43,305 bases of DNA from Armatimonadota bacterium (GTDB taxonomy: Bacteria; Armatimonadota; Armatimonadia; Armatimonadales; Capsulimonadaceae): positions 1 to 43,305 of the forward strand of contig JANXMY010000187.1 of the NCBI GenBank assembly GCA_025354405.1, in the 5' to 3' direction. The number at the start of each line of letters is the position of its first letter. Position 1 is the stretch's first letter. This document shows, one piece after another, positions 14,594 through 22,652 of this stretch. Position numbers and translations under genes: made by a program. Under the pieces are notes generated by a model. That model did not search any database. It worked only from the letters and a program-made list of their open reading frames with translations, and was not told where the DNA came from.

Positions 14594-15223
14594 TTATATC
14601 TCCAGTCGGACCGTCTGCTCGTCCAAGATGGTCACATACAGATCGGTCATTACGCCGTCGCGGTGAACTCGAATGCAGTCTCCTACCCCGCCACTTTGCC
14701 GCGCAATACCAAGGGCGGTAATGTTCAGGGCTCCCGATTGGATGAGGATGGTGACGGGGGTGCCAGAGCGAAGAATCGGGGATTGAACCGTCGGGGCGGT
14801 GATACCCCCGGCTTTCTTCTCTGCCCCTGCCCTGTCCAGGCGAGGAGGGGCAAGGTCAGAAAGGACAGCCAGTGGAGGAGCGGGGGTCGGCCCTACCCCG
14901 GCAGTGGTGACACTGACTTCCCCCACCCCGTCCAAAACGACATCTTTGTCCGGGTTACACCCGGCCTGGCGCAGCTTCAGCGCGAGATCGCCCGCTGTCA
15001 GGCGGCGCACTTCGCCCAACAGCGGAGCACGGCCCACGGAGACCGCTCCGAAGCGTTTTCTCGAGGCTAGGTCTCCGCCGGACAGGTCGGCGACGGAAGC
15101 CAGCAGGAAAAATCCGTCGGCAGTGGACGAGACTGAGACCGCACTTTTGAGTGCAATATGGACCGGTGCAGATGCGGCAGGGCCGGCCATTGCGGCTAGA
15201 AGGAGCAAAGAGTAGAGTTTCAA
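14594..15223 (-). CDS. flgA: Flagellar P-ring assembly chaperone FlgA
   Basis: A 209-residue secreted protein (signal peptide to about 18, ending ASA). The C-terminal half (about 143-209) is the SAF-like domain, with VTILIQSGALNITALGIARQ and GDCIRVHRDG typical of FlgA. It assists FlgI polymerisation in the periplasm. The start is TTG just after a G-rich ribosome site. It lies 9 nt after flgG and 1 nt before flgH. Confidence 0.9.
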   Translation of the reverse strand: MKLYSLLLLAAMAGPAASAPVHIALKSAVSVSSTADGFFLLASVADLSGGDLASRKRFGAVSVGRAPLLGEVRRLTAGDLALKLRQAGCNPDKDVVLDGVGEVSVTTAGVGPTPAPPLAVLSDLAPPRLDRAGAEKKAGGITAPTVQSPILRSGTPVTILIQSGALNITALGIARQSGGVGDCIRVHRDGVMTDLYVTILDEQTVRLEI

Positions 15224-15232
15224 GAAGGCCCC

Positions 15233-16021
15233 CTATCGTTTCAGCTGGTTCGCCGATTGCAGCATCTCATCAGAGGTTTGAATCGCTTTCGAGTTGACTT
15301 CATAGGCACGCTGGGCGGTGATCATATTGACCATTTCCTGGACGATCTGGACATTCGACATCTCCAGAATGCCCTGCGACAGCGATCCGAACCCGGCCTG
15401 TGCAGGCGTCCCTTCGGTCGGGCTGCCCGAGGCGGCTGTCTCACGGAAGTTATTCCCGCCGAGATGCTCCAGACCTGCTGGATTGGAGAAGCGGGTGAGG
15501 GATATCTTGCCGACATTCTCCGGGGTATTGCTGCTGCCACGGGTGATAGAAACCGTGCCGTCTTTACCGATGGAAATATCGCTGGCATCCGCGGGAACGG
15601 TGATTTCGGGCTGGATAGCAAATCCATCGGAGTTGACCAATTTGCCCTGACTGTCACGTTTGAACGCGCCGTCGCGGGTATAGCCATTGGTGCCGTCGGG
15701 GAGGAGAACTTTATAGAAGCCTTCGCCTTCAATACCGACGTCAAGCTTGTTGCCGGTATTCTGGAAGGTGCCCTGCTCGAAGATGGTCTGTGTGGCGCCG
15801 GGTTTGACACCAAGCCCCACTTCGATCCCGGTGGGTGACTGTGCTCCCTGAGCGACGGGCGCACCGGCGGGCCGCATTTCCTGGTACAAAAGGTCCTGGA
15901 AGTCGGCGCGGCTGCGTTTGAAGCCGACGGTGTTGACATTGGCGAGGTTGTTGGCGATGACATCCATATTGAGCTGCTGGGCCATCATTCCGGTCGCCGA
16001 CGTGTAGAGTGCTCGCATCAT
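15233..16021 (-). CDS. flgG: Flagellar distal rod protein FlgG
   Basis: A 262-residue protein with the rod N-terminus (MRALYTSATGMMAQQLNMD, then NNLANVNTVGFKRSRADFQD) and C-terminus (EMVNMITAQRAYEVNSKAIQ). The DLLYQ...PTGIEVGLGV block marks FlgG rather than FlgF. GGAG lies about 11 nt before a double ATG. Length is standard for the distal rod. Confidence 0.96.
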   Translation of the reverse strand: MMRALYTSATGMMAQQLNMDVIANNLANVNTVGFKRSRADFQDLLYQEMRPAGAPVAQGAQSPTGIEVGLGVKPGATQTIFEQGTFQNTGNKLDVGIEGEGFYKVLLPDGTNGYTRDGAFKRDSQGKLVNSDGFAIQPEITVPADASDISIGKDGTVSITRGSSNTPENVGKISLTRFSNPAGLEHLGGNNFRETAASGSPTEGTPAQAGFGSLSQGILEMSNVQIVQEMVNMITAQRAYEVNSKAIQTSDEMLQSANQLKR

Positions 16022-16159
16022 GGTGCGTGGGTCTCCTGTGCGTTGTGAAGTCGCTTCCTCGGTCAGAGAAAGCGGGTCATCGGCTTCCGTTTGCGGCCTT
16101 TGCAGGTACAGAACAGTCCAGCCGTGTGAGAGATAAATGTGTACGACGAGTACGTACGA

Positions 16160-16900
16160 TTACAGCTTGCTGACTTCATTGACGGCTTTACCCGTCGTGT
16201 CGTCTTCGGACTGCATCATTTTTTGATTGGTTTCGTAGGCCCGCATGATCGAGATCATCGAGACCATTTCTTTGACGACATTGACATTTGACGCCTCTAG
16301 GTACCCCTGCCGAACGGCGGCTGCCGGGGAGGCCGGTCGCAGCGAACTCACGGCGTAGAGGTTATCCCCGACCTTCTTCGGTCTGTCGACGGCGGACAGG
16401 CCAACCAGCCGCAGAGTGCCAACACGAGTTCCGTCTGCCGTAACATCTCCGCGTAAGTTGATCGAAATTTCTTTCGTTTTGGACGGGATCTGGATCGGCC
16501 GGTTATCGGCACCCAGTACCGGGGTCTGTCCATCGGAGAGAGTGAGCGTTCCCTGCGCATTTAAGCTCAGTGAACCATCCCGCGTCAAACGAATACCTTG
16601 AGGCGTCTGCACAGCCAGAGCGGCATCGCCAGTCAGTGCCACGTCCAGCGCATTGCCGGATTTTTGCAGGCCACCTTCCGCAAAGTTTGTGGTCTGATCT
16701 CTCAAGGCCGCCCCACTGCCCAATTGGCCAATCCCCGATCCGCCGGTGCGTGACGCGAGTGCTGCCTCAAACGACTCAAAGCGCGGAATATCTTCTTTAT
16801 AGCCTGTGGTCGCTGCGTTCGCCAGGTTCTGCGCGATCGTGTCCTGCGCGGCCTGGCTCGCCAGCATTCCGGCGGCAGCGGTATAGACTCCGCGTGTCAT
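16160..16900 (-). CDS. flgF: Flagellar basal-body rod protein FlgF
   Basis: A rod protein of 246 residues from the ATG at 16900 (MTRGVYTAAAGMLASQAAQD); an upstream in-frame ATG at 16939 adds 13 residues unlike the family. It has QNLANAATTGYKEDIPRFESF at the N-terminus and VKEMVSMISIMRAYETNQKM at the C-terminus. FlgF forms the proximal rod. It is first in the flagellar unit, 138 nt before flgG, and divergent from the coiled-coil gene at 17013, so the operon promoter probably lies in 16901-17012. Confidence 0.9.
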   Translation of the reverse strand: MTRGVYTAAAGMLASQAAQDTIAQNLANAATTGYKEDIPRFESFEAALASRTGGSGIGQLGSGAALRDQTTNFAEGGLQKSGNALDVALTGDAALAVQTPQGIRLTRDGSLSLNAQGTLTLSDGQTPVLGADNRPIQIPSKTKEISINLRGDVTADGTRVGTLRLVGLSAVDRPKKVGDNLYAVSSLRPASPAAAVRQGYLEASNVNVVKEMVSMISIMRAYETNQKMMQSEDDTTGKAVNEVSKL

Positions 16901-17012
16901 AGGCGATTTTCTCTCTTCTTGGTTCCTGACTGCTATCATTATCGGCAGAGGGCTGGGTTTTCTTCAGAGGAAATATGCAGGGTTTTCGATAAATTGCGGG
17001 TACGATTTCAGT

Positions 17013-17315
17013 ATGATTGACTCAAGTACTGTGATTGATGATTTCACCGGCGGCACTCCCCGTGCGAGTGAATGGAAGGCGATGCGTCAGGCTCTGGCGG
17101 ACCGGCAGCGCGGCCTGCGTCTTCAATTAGAGACGGAAACCGACCCAGCGCAGATCGCCGCTCTGGAGCGACAGGTCGCCGCGATGGAAAAGCAAATCGA
17201 AACGCTGCAAACAGAGGAAGTCGTGGCAAAGTTTGTCGAGAAGTCCATCGAGGCTGCACTGGCACGTGCCCCGGGCGACCTTCTGGCGGGCGAAGAGGAT
17301 GAAGATGACGAGTGA
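17013..17315 (+). CDS. Hypothetical coiled-coil protein
   Basis: A 100-residue hydrophilic protein with a predicted coiled coil from about residue 25 to 80 (IAALERQVAAMEKQIETLQ) and an acidic tail (EEDEDDE). No family recognised and no signal peptide. The ATG at 17013 lacks a clear ribosome site. It is divergent from the flagellar operon and shares its upstream region, so a motility link is possible but unproven. Confidence 0.6.
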   Translation: MIDSSTVIDDFTGGTPRASEWKAMRQALADRQRGLRLQLETETDPAQIAALERQVAAMEKQIETLQTEEVVAKFVEKSIEAALARAPGDLLAGEEDEDDE

Positions 17316-17338
17316 ATACGAAGCACCGAAACAGAAAA

Positions 17339-17372
17339 CTGCCGCTCGGTGTGGGGATACACCGGGCGGCAG
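17339..17372. other. Strong hairpin downstream of the coiled-coil gene
   Basis: CTGCCGCTCGGTGT (17339-17352) pairs with ACACCGGGCGGCAG (17359-17372) with one wobble, closing a GGGGAT loop. It follows the stop at 17315 by about 24 nt. No T-run follows on the plus strand; a short one (TTTTC) follows on the minus strand. It is a possible transcript end or mRNA-stability element. Confidence 0.55.
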
Positions 17373-17532
17373 GCTCTGTAGATGCGCGGGGAAGCGCACG
17401 TGGAGTAATTTGTTCTTGCAGCGTTTGTGAGCGCTAATTTACTATATCACAGCTTCGCGCCCCTGTCAAGCATTTCTGACAGTTTATTTTCATGCAGATG
17501 TTTTCTTGCAGATATTTCACAAGGAGCTGAAA

Positions 17533-17575
17533 CAAAAACCGCCCGCCGCTGTCTATCCAACAGAGGCGGGCGAGC
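17533..17575 (-). terminator. Rho-independent terminator for the twin-RHPT secreted protein
   Basis: CGCCCGCC...CTGT pairs with ACAG...GGCGGGCG (17540-17572) with a single G/A mismatch. Read on the minus strand the stem is followed by a GGTTTTTG run. It lies about 20 nt after the gene ending at 17593. Confidence 0.85.
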
Positions 17576-17592
17576 GTTTATTCCACGGATAC

Positions 17593-17892
17593 TTAGTGCG
17601 CGGTATGCGCTTTGATCTCGTGGCGGGTAATCGTTCCGGCACCGATCCCAGCGAGGGTCGGATGACGCTCCGCAAAGTTGAGTTTCCGGTGATGCATCTT
17701 GGCATTCTGCGCGGAAACTTTGAGTGCGTGATGCGTCGCTAGTCCTGCACCAATACCGGTCATAGTCGGATGACGCTGGATGAAGTTCGGCCGATGCGCC
17801 GGAGCAGCGGTCTGTGCGAAAGTCGCCGGAGCCAGCAGGGCCAGAGCGGCGGGTATCAGGGCCAACGCCCCTTTGCGTGTGCGAAGTATCAT
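17593..17892 (-). CDS. Secreted protein with twin RHPT-GIGAG motifs
   Basis: A 99-residue protein with a signal peptide (about 1-26, ending TFAQ). The mature part has two copies of a roughly 23-residue unit: NFIQRHPTMTGIGAGLATHH and NFAERHPTLAGIGAGTITRH, each followed by a short basic stretch. The Gly-x-Gly-x-Gly core could insert in or pack on a membrane like a glycine zipper. AGGAGG lies 10 nt before the ATG. No known family by my reading. It has its own terminator and is divergent from the glycosyltransferase gene. Confidence 0.78.
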   Translation of the reverse strand: MILRTRKGALALIPAALALLAPATFAQTAAPAHRPNFIQRHPTMTGIGAGLATHHALKVSAQNAKMHHRKLNFAERHPTLAGIGAGTITRHEIKAHTAH

Positions 17893-17943
17893 AGGTTTCG
17901 TTCCTCCTGAGTAGAAAGCGTTAGTGAGTACTGAAAAGTTCCA

Positions 17944-19455
17944 GTGACATATTTATTTTCAATCTTTAACCGAGAGAATTTTGCGGACGATTTTATGCTG
18001 AAAGCCGAATCCTGGCGCAAACGATGGGCAAGGCGGTCCGCAAAGCTGCGAGTCCGCCCTCACCCCATGCCCTGGGGCAGTGTCGCCCTGGTTCTATTTC
18101 TAATCGTTGTCCTCCCCACAGTCGCCTATATCGCAATTGCACGGATAAACCCCGAATTTATTCGCGGCCTGCAGTACTTTATCACCACGATCTATCTTCT
18201 GACCAGCCTGATGCTTCTCGCGGAAGCCTGGGCCGCCTTCCGGGCCGGTCAAAAAAGTCCCGACGCCCTCGAGACACCGACCCTGCCTTGCTGCACAGCA
18301 ATTATCGCCGCTTACTTGCCCAATGAACAGGAGATTATTCTGGAGACCGTCCAGCATATGCTCTCCTTGGTAGACGTGCCGCCGGAGAAGTTCCAGATCA
18401 TTCTCGCCTATAACACGCCGGAATCGCTGGCAGTCGAGGCGGATTTGCAGGAAATTGCCGCTCGCGACCCGCGCCTTTTCCCCCTGCGCGTTTCAGGGAG
18501 CCGCAGCAAAGCGGAAAATGTTAACGCCGCCCTCGCAGCAGCAACCGGCGAGATCGTCGCCATCTTCGACGCAGACCATCTGCCCGCACCGGACTGCTTT
18601 TGCAAGGCTTGGAGCTGGCTCGCAGATGGTTGTGATATGGTGCAGGGCCGCTGCCTCATTCGGAATCAGCAGCAAAATTGGTTCACCCGGACCGTCGCGA
18701 TCGAATTCGACACGATCTATGCCGTCTCGCATCCGGGCCGTGCCCATCTCAGCCGCACTGCGATTTTTGGCGGATCCAACGGATACTGGCGGCGCGATGT
18801 GCTTTCGGCCCTGCAGCTTGACTCCTCCATGCTGACGGAGGACATTGATGCCAGCATCCGCGCTCTTCTCGAAGGCCGTCGACTGATGCATGACCGTTCC
18901 CTCGTCTCCACCGAGCTAGCTCCGCTGCAAGTCAGCCACTGGATGCTTCAGCGGAAGCGCTGGGCACAGGGATGGCTGGAAGTCGCGCTGAAGCACACCG
19001 GGGCAATGATGCGATCGCCGCACTACACTGTCACCCAAAAGCTGCTCTGGTTCTATCTGCTGGCCTGGCGCGAAGTCTATCCGGCATTGTCGATGCAGTT
19101 TTTCCCCTTTCTGCTGGCCTCACTGCTGAGCGGCATCCCCATTCACTGGTTTAATAGCCCTTATCTACTTGTTGCGGGTATTATCAATCTAGCTTGTGGG
19201 CCGCTGATGCTGCTGACGACCTATGTTCTTGCTCCGCCGAAGACCCGTCGGGGACTGGGGCCATGGTACTGGATCTACGGCCTTAGCAGCCTGGTCTACA
19301 CAACACTCAAACTGGCGGTCACACTGGTCGCACAGTTCAGTCATATTTTGAAGGACCGCGAATGGGTAACAACACCCCGGACGCAGCCGCACGAACCAAG
19401 AATTCAAGGAGATCATTTTGCCGAAACCAAGTTCACTCACCCAGACACAGATTGA
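17944..19455 (+). CDS. Membrane family-2 glycosyltransferase
   Basis: A 503-residue processive-type GT2. Two membrane segments (about 44-68 and 74-98) precede a cytoplasmic catalytic domain with DAD at 209-211, a GGSNGYW acceptor loop, TED at 298-300 and QRKRW at 336-340. Three or so C-terminal segments follow, then REWVTTPR. This is the layout of polysaccharide synthases such as poly-GlcNAc or cellulose-like enzymes; the sugar is not evident. The start here is GTG at 17944 without a good ribosome site; ATG at 17995 is equally possible. The end overlaps the next gene by 38 nt, so the three genes that follow one another here act as a unit. Confidence 0.85.
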   Translation: MTYLFSIFNRENFADDFMLKAESWRKRWARRSAKLRVRPHPMPWGSVALVLFLIVVLPTVAYIAIARINPEFIRGLQYFITTIYLLTSLMLLAEAWAAFRAGQKSPDALETPTLPCCTAIIAAYLPNEQEIILETVQHMLSLVDVPPEKFQIILAYNTPESLAVEADLQEIAARDPRLFPLRVSGSRSKAENVNAALAAATGEIVAIFDADHLPAPDCFCKAWSWLADGCDMVQGRCLIRNQQQNWFTRTVAIEFDTIYAVSHPGRAHLSRTAIFGGSNGYWRRDVLSALQLDSSMLTEDIDASIRALLEGRRLMHDRSLVSTELAPLQVSHWMLQRKRWAQGWLEVALKHTGAMMRSPHYTVTQKLLWFYLLAWREVYPALSMQFFPFLLASLLSGIPIHWFNSPYLLVAGIINLACGPLMLLTTYVLAPPKTRRGLGPWYWIYGLSSLVYTTLKLAVTLVAQFSHILKDREWVTTPRTQPHEPRIQGDHFAETKFTHPDTD

Positions 19456-20308
19456 CGAGTTTATTCAGCGTGGTTCCCTCTTGATCTCGGACTGCTTCTC
19501 GCGCGAAGCAGCCCAGGAGATCACAGACCGGGCATACGTACGGCTTGGCTACGATAAAAACGACCCGGCGAGCTGGGATAAATCGCGTGTACATATGCCG
19601 TCACTCACAGCCTTCGACTGCGCCACCTTTGCTCCGAAGGCCTGGGCGGCAATCGGGGACCTGCTCGGCGGCTTCGATCGCATCCATACCCCTTGCTCCT
19701 GGAGCGATGCGCTGATCGTGAACTTCTCCGATGGGGCTGGTCAGCCCTGGCAGGAACCGTCGGCCTCCGTCGGCGGATGGCATAAAGACGGCGATTTCTT
19801 TCGGCACTACCTGGATAGCCCAGAACAGGGACTGCTCGTGCTGGTGCTCTGGTCTGATATCGGCCATGAGGGCGGCGGCACGTTCATCGCACCTGATTCT
19901 CTAGCTCCGGTTGCCCGCTTCTTCGCGGCCCACCCGGAAGGCGTACTTCCCAATGAAATCCCATTCCGTCCACTCATTGAAGAGTGCCGAGAGTTTGCCG
20001 AAGTTACCGGCAAGGTCGGCGATGTCATTCTCTGCCACCCCTTCTTATTGCATGCTTCGTCGCGGAACAAATCGGGTATTCCCCGCTTTCTTACCAATCC
20101 CCCGGTGTCTCTGCGCGAGCCGATGCAGTTTGACCGCACCCAGCCGGACGATTTCTCGCCGGTCGAGCGCGTGGTTCTCAATGCTTTGGGAACGGAGCAT
20201 TTCGCATTTGCACCAACTGGATCGCGGGAGCGAATCGTGCCGGAGCGAGCACAGCGGGAGATGAAGGAGAAAGAGATTGAGCGCGAGAGGCTTGCAAAAA
20301 ACGGGTAA
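19418..20308 (+). CDS. Phytanoyl-CoA dioxygenase-like 2-oxoglutarate/Fe(II) oxygenase
   Basis: A 296-residue protein with the iron-binding H122-x-D124 in GGWHKDGDFF and a distal histidine (H207 or H212) in GDVILCHPFLLHASSRN, plus an arginine (R217 or R223) for 2-oxoglutarate. This is the PhyH fold, whose members hydroxylate small molecules, lipids or sugars using O2. The start is TTG with AAGGAG (19406-19411) 6 nt upstream, inside the glycosyltransferase gene, so the two are co-translated. The substrate is unknown; context suggests a glycan or lipid-linked sugar. The C-terminus is a charged helix. Confidence 0.82.
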   Translation: MPKPSSLTQTQIDEFIQRGSLLISDCFSREAAQEITDRAYVRLGYDKNDPASWDKSRVHMPSLTAFDCATFAPKAWAAIGDLLGGFDRIHTPCSWSDALIVNFSDGAGQPWQEPSASVGGWHKDGDFFRHYLDSPEQGLLVLVLWSDIGHEGGGTFIAPDSLAPVARFFAAHPEGVLPNEIPFRPLIEECREFAEVTGKVGDVILCHPFLLHASSRNKSGIPRFLTNPPVSLREPMQFDRTQPDDFSPVERVVLNALGTEHFAFAPTGSRERIVPERAQREMKEKEIERERLAKNG

Positions 20309-20956
20309 ATGTGTCAGAATGTTTTGTCTGTGAAAGATTGCACAAATACGCAATCACTCCTAAGATTATCACGAAAGGTAATACTACTTTTGCTGGGACC
20401 GAAAATAACACGGGTGGGCCGTCCGCTTTTTTTACTCACGACACTCGCCACCTGCGCATCTACACTCCTCTCGGCACATATCGGCCAAGCGCATTCCAGG
20501 GCGAATCATGAAGCCCATATTGCACAAATTCAGGCACAAACCTCCGCTATTCATAGCGGGAACGTCGTCAGAGCCGCGTATGCGTTTCGCGGCACCCGCT
20601 ATGTCATGGGCGGCACCTCGCGTTCCGGCTTTGACTGTTCCGGCTTTGTTCGCTATATTCTCGGTGCCACCAATGGAGTTTCCCTCCCGCGCACAGCGAC
20701 CGAACAGTACTACAACGGCAAAAAGGTCCCGAATGGCTTGCTCCAGCCTGGAGACCTAGTTTTCTTCAAAAACACCTATAAGCACGGTATCTCCCACGTC
20801 GGCATTTATGTCGGCGGCGGCGAGTTTGTCCATGCCGCAAATTCCCACAAAGGGGTTCGGATGGACCATCTGACTGACCGGTACTATCAGTCGCATTTCG
20901 CCGGGGCACGGCGTGTTCTTCCAGCTCAGATGCGAGCGGCGGCCCTGACACATTAG
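20309..20956 (+). CDS. Secreted NlpC/P60 cysteine hydrolase
   Basis: A 215-residue reading frame with an NlpC/P60 domain (about 85-205). The catalytic C110 lies in FDCSGFVRY, H163 in SHVGIYVGGG and a third polar residue H175 in FVHAA. These enzymes cut gamma-D-Glu-diamino-acid bonds in peptidoglycan stems. A membrane/signal segment lies at about 38-60. The ATG at 20309 directly follows the oxygenase TAA; a TTG at 20390 with AAAGG 11 nt upstream would give a neater signal peptide and may be the true start. It probably acts in the periplasm. Confidence 0.87.
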   Translation: MCQNVLSVKDCTNTQSLLRLSRKVILLLLGPKITRVGRPLFLLTTLATCASTLLSAHIGQAHSRANHEAHIAQIQAQTSAIHSGNVVRAAYAFRGTRYVMGGTSRSGFDCSGFVRYILGATNGVSLPRTATEQYYNGKKVPNGLLQPGDLVFFKNTYKHGISHVGIYVGGGEFVHAANSHKGVRMDHLTDRYYQSHFAGARRVLPAQMRAAALTH

Positions 20957-21003
20957 ATTGCACGCTCCGTTTTCGCCAACCCCCCGGCTTTTGTCCTGGC
21001 TGT

Positions 21004-21174
21004 ATGGTCGAAGGAGTATTGCTGGAGACTGCTATAGGGTGTTTAGACAGTCTTATCGGAGATCCATTTGAAAAAGCAAAACAAGGGATTAAAATGATAG
21101 TTGACATGGCAGTAGAATATGTTTTATCCCTGGTAGGCATGACTCTCGAACTGGCCTGTGACAAGAAAAGCTGA
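21004..21174 (+). CDS. Possible 56-residue small protein
   Basis: A short open frame reading MVEGVLLETAIGCLDSLIG..., with a helical hydrophobic stretch (IVDMAVEYVLSLVGMTLELA) and a KKS end. It lies in an otherwise empty 315-bp gap (20957-21271). Residue make-up looks protein-like and codons are more AT-rich than the neighbours. AAGGAG at 21011-21016 is inside the frame, too close to the TTG at 21019, so the start is unclear. It may be a gene remnant. Nothing else convincing is seen in this gap. Confidence 0.3.
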   Translation: MVEGVLLETAIGCLDSLIGDPFEKAKQGIKMIVDMAVEYVLSLVGMTLELACDKKS

Positions 21175-21271
21175 TCTGAAAATCGACGAAGGCCTGTCTC
21201 TTAAATACTGTTCATAATTTTAGAGATTGCCGAAAAAATTTGCTCAGGAGACAGAACGGCTGTGACAAATC

Positions 21272-21874
21272 ATGCCATCTTTTGTTGCTCGCTACGATGA
21301 TCTTCTGTTAGGGTATATAGCCCTGACTTTCGTCGAGGCATTCCTTGTCGTAACTGTCAGCCGAACTAAGAGCCGCGAACACTGGATGCCCTTCGGTCAA
21401 ATCGCGTTTCGCAAACCTTTGGGACTCCGTAGCGCGGCGGCACTATTTAGTTTTACCGTTGCTACATGGCCGCTGCTTATAGTTGGCGATGCCTCGACAC
21501 GCCATGCTATAATTTCGTCTCAGACGTGGGAATTGTTCACAATAAGTATGGTAGCTTCGTTCGCTGTCATCCTGGTCTGTGTTCGCGCGAGCGGACCGAA
21601 TGATGTAGTGATGTCACCGGAGATACGTACTTATCGAAGATTAACGGGTTGGCTAGTCTTTCCGAATGTGCGTTCTGGGACGTGGGACGACATCGCAGGG
21701 ATTTATGTCTGGAGCAATGGAAGTTCCAGTCAAGTGTACCTTGTTTACATTGCCTGGGTAGGACAACTCGGCAAAGCACCAATCGGACATTTTGGTCGAT
21801 TTTCTCGCGCCACCCGGTTCGCAGATGAAGTGTCTAAAAGACTGGATATAAAACGCATTGATCCACCACAGTAG
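21272..21874 (+). CDS. Hypothetical membrane protein
   Basis: A 200-residue protein with hydrophobic segments at about 11-30, 54-72 and 87-104, followed by a soluble region of about 90 residues that looks like alternating strands ending in a helix (RFADEVSKRLDIK), somewhat like PH-type domains next to membrane anchors. No family recognised. The ribosome site (AGGAG at 21246-21250) is about 21 nt from the ATG, further than usual. Base composition is more AT-rich than the surrounding genes, hinting at transfer. Confidence 0.65.
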   Translation: MPSFVARYDDLLLGYIALTFVEAFLVVTVSRTKSREHWMPFGQIAFRKPLGLRSAAALFSFTVATWPLLIVGDASTRHAIISSQTWELFTISMVASFAVILVCVRASGPNDVVMSPEIRTYRRLTGWLVFPNVRSGTWDDIAGIYVWSNGSSSQVYLVYIAWVGQLGKAPIGHFGRFSRATRFADEVSKRLDIKRIDPPQ

Positions 21875-21913
21875 TCATCTCTAAATTTTTTCATTGACTT
21901 TGTCCTGAATGAG

Positions 21914-21943
21914 TTGACAAACGCCGGGCGTTTTAGGTACAAT
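21914..21943 (+). promoter_or_regulatory. Sigma-70-like promoter for the HTH/LAGLIDADG-like gene
   Basis: TTGACA (21914-21919), an 18-bp spacer, and TACAAT (21938-21943). The spacer contains the small palindrome CGCCGGGCG. Predicted transcription starts near 21950, about 40 nt before the ATG at 21990. The box pair is nearly the same as those in the recombinase segment. Confidence 0.65.
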
Positions 21944-21989
21944 TGGTAAGTTGTTGGAACTCCGATAGGCTATGGAGGCACTTACAGGC

Positions 21990-22652
21990 ATGAAGTCTGC
22001 GGAAAAGCAAAGAGCGCTCTTCCTTCGTGCGCAGGGACTGAGCTACAATGACATATTGAAGGAAGTCGGCGTTTCCAAAAGCACTTTAAGCCTTTGGCTG
22101 CGCGATATTCCTCTCACGGATGAGCAAATTGCTCAAATTGAGAACAAGATTAGTGCAGGGCGCGAGAAGTTCAGCCGTAATGAGCGCAAGAGGCGCGACA
22201 TTCGCTGGGGCGAATATCGCTTGGAAGCGGAAGGCGAGTATGAATTTCTTTCGTCAAATCCGCAGTTTATGTTTGGCTTGGCTTTGTATATTGGAGAAGG
22301 CAGTAAAACCAACCAGAATGGTCTGTGCCTGTCGAACTGTGATCCGCGTGTTATCAGTTCAGGACTCAGGTTCTTTGAGACAATAGGTATTCCAGACGGC
22401 TCAATGCGCTGTGCCATTCATTTGCATCCCGGTTTGTGCGTAACGACTGCGGAGCAGTACTGGCAAAATGTAACCGGACTGGCTAGTACCAGTTTCCAGA
22501 AGACGACGGCAGCTTTAAGTCGGGCGAGTGCTGGCCATAAGGTCAATATTCAGCGATATGGCACATGCCATATTAAAGCAAGTCATACGAAGATACGACA
22601 GAAACTAGCGCGTTGGATGGATTTAGCACTCAATGTTGGCCCCTTGGTCTAG
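21990..22652 (+). CDS. Helix-turn-helix protein with LAGLIDADG-like region
   Basis: A 220-residue protein. The ATG at 21990 is chosen because GGAGG lies 11 nt upstream; the ATG at 21972 overlaps that ribosome site. Residues about 5-40 form a resolvase-type helix-turn-helix (KQRALFLRAQGLSYNDILKE...SKSTLSLWLR). The middle has GLALYIGEGSK and NCDPRVISSGLRFF, reminiscent of homing-endonuclease-like LAGLIDADG proteins, though catalytic competence is uncertain. The last 15 nt lie inside tRNA-Glu. AT-rich codons and its own promoter suggest acquired DNA. Confidence 0.68.
   Translation: MKSAEKQRALFLRAQGLSYNDILKEVGVSKSTLSLWLRDIPLTDEQIAQIENKISAGREKFSRNERKRRDIRWGEYRLEAEGEYEFLSSNPQFMFGLALYIGEGSKTNQNGLCLSNCDPRVISSGLRFFETIGIPDGSMRCAIHLHPGLCVTTAEQYWQNVTGLASTSFQKTTAALSRASAGHKVNIQRYGTCHIKASHTKIRQKLARWMDLALNVGPLV

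Noticed and set aside
17316-17372. Calling the hairpin at 17339 a proven terminator
   Set aside because: The stem is strong but no T-run follows on the plus strand, so only a hairpin is reported.
20957-21174. A minus-strand frame at 20766-21164 as a gene
   Set aside because: It overlaps the NlpC/P60 catalytic region on the other strand and has no signal, motif or ribosome site.
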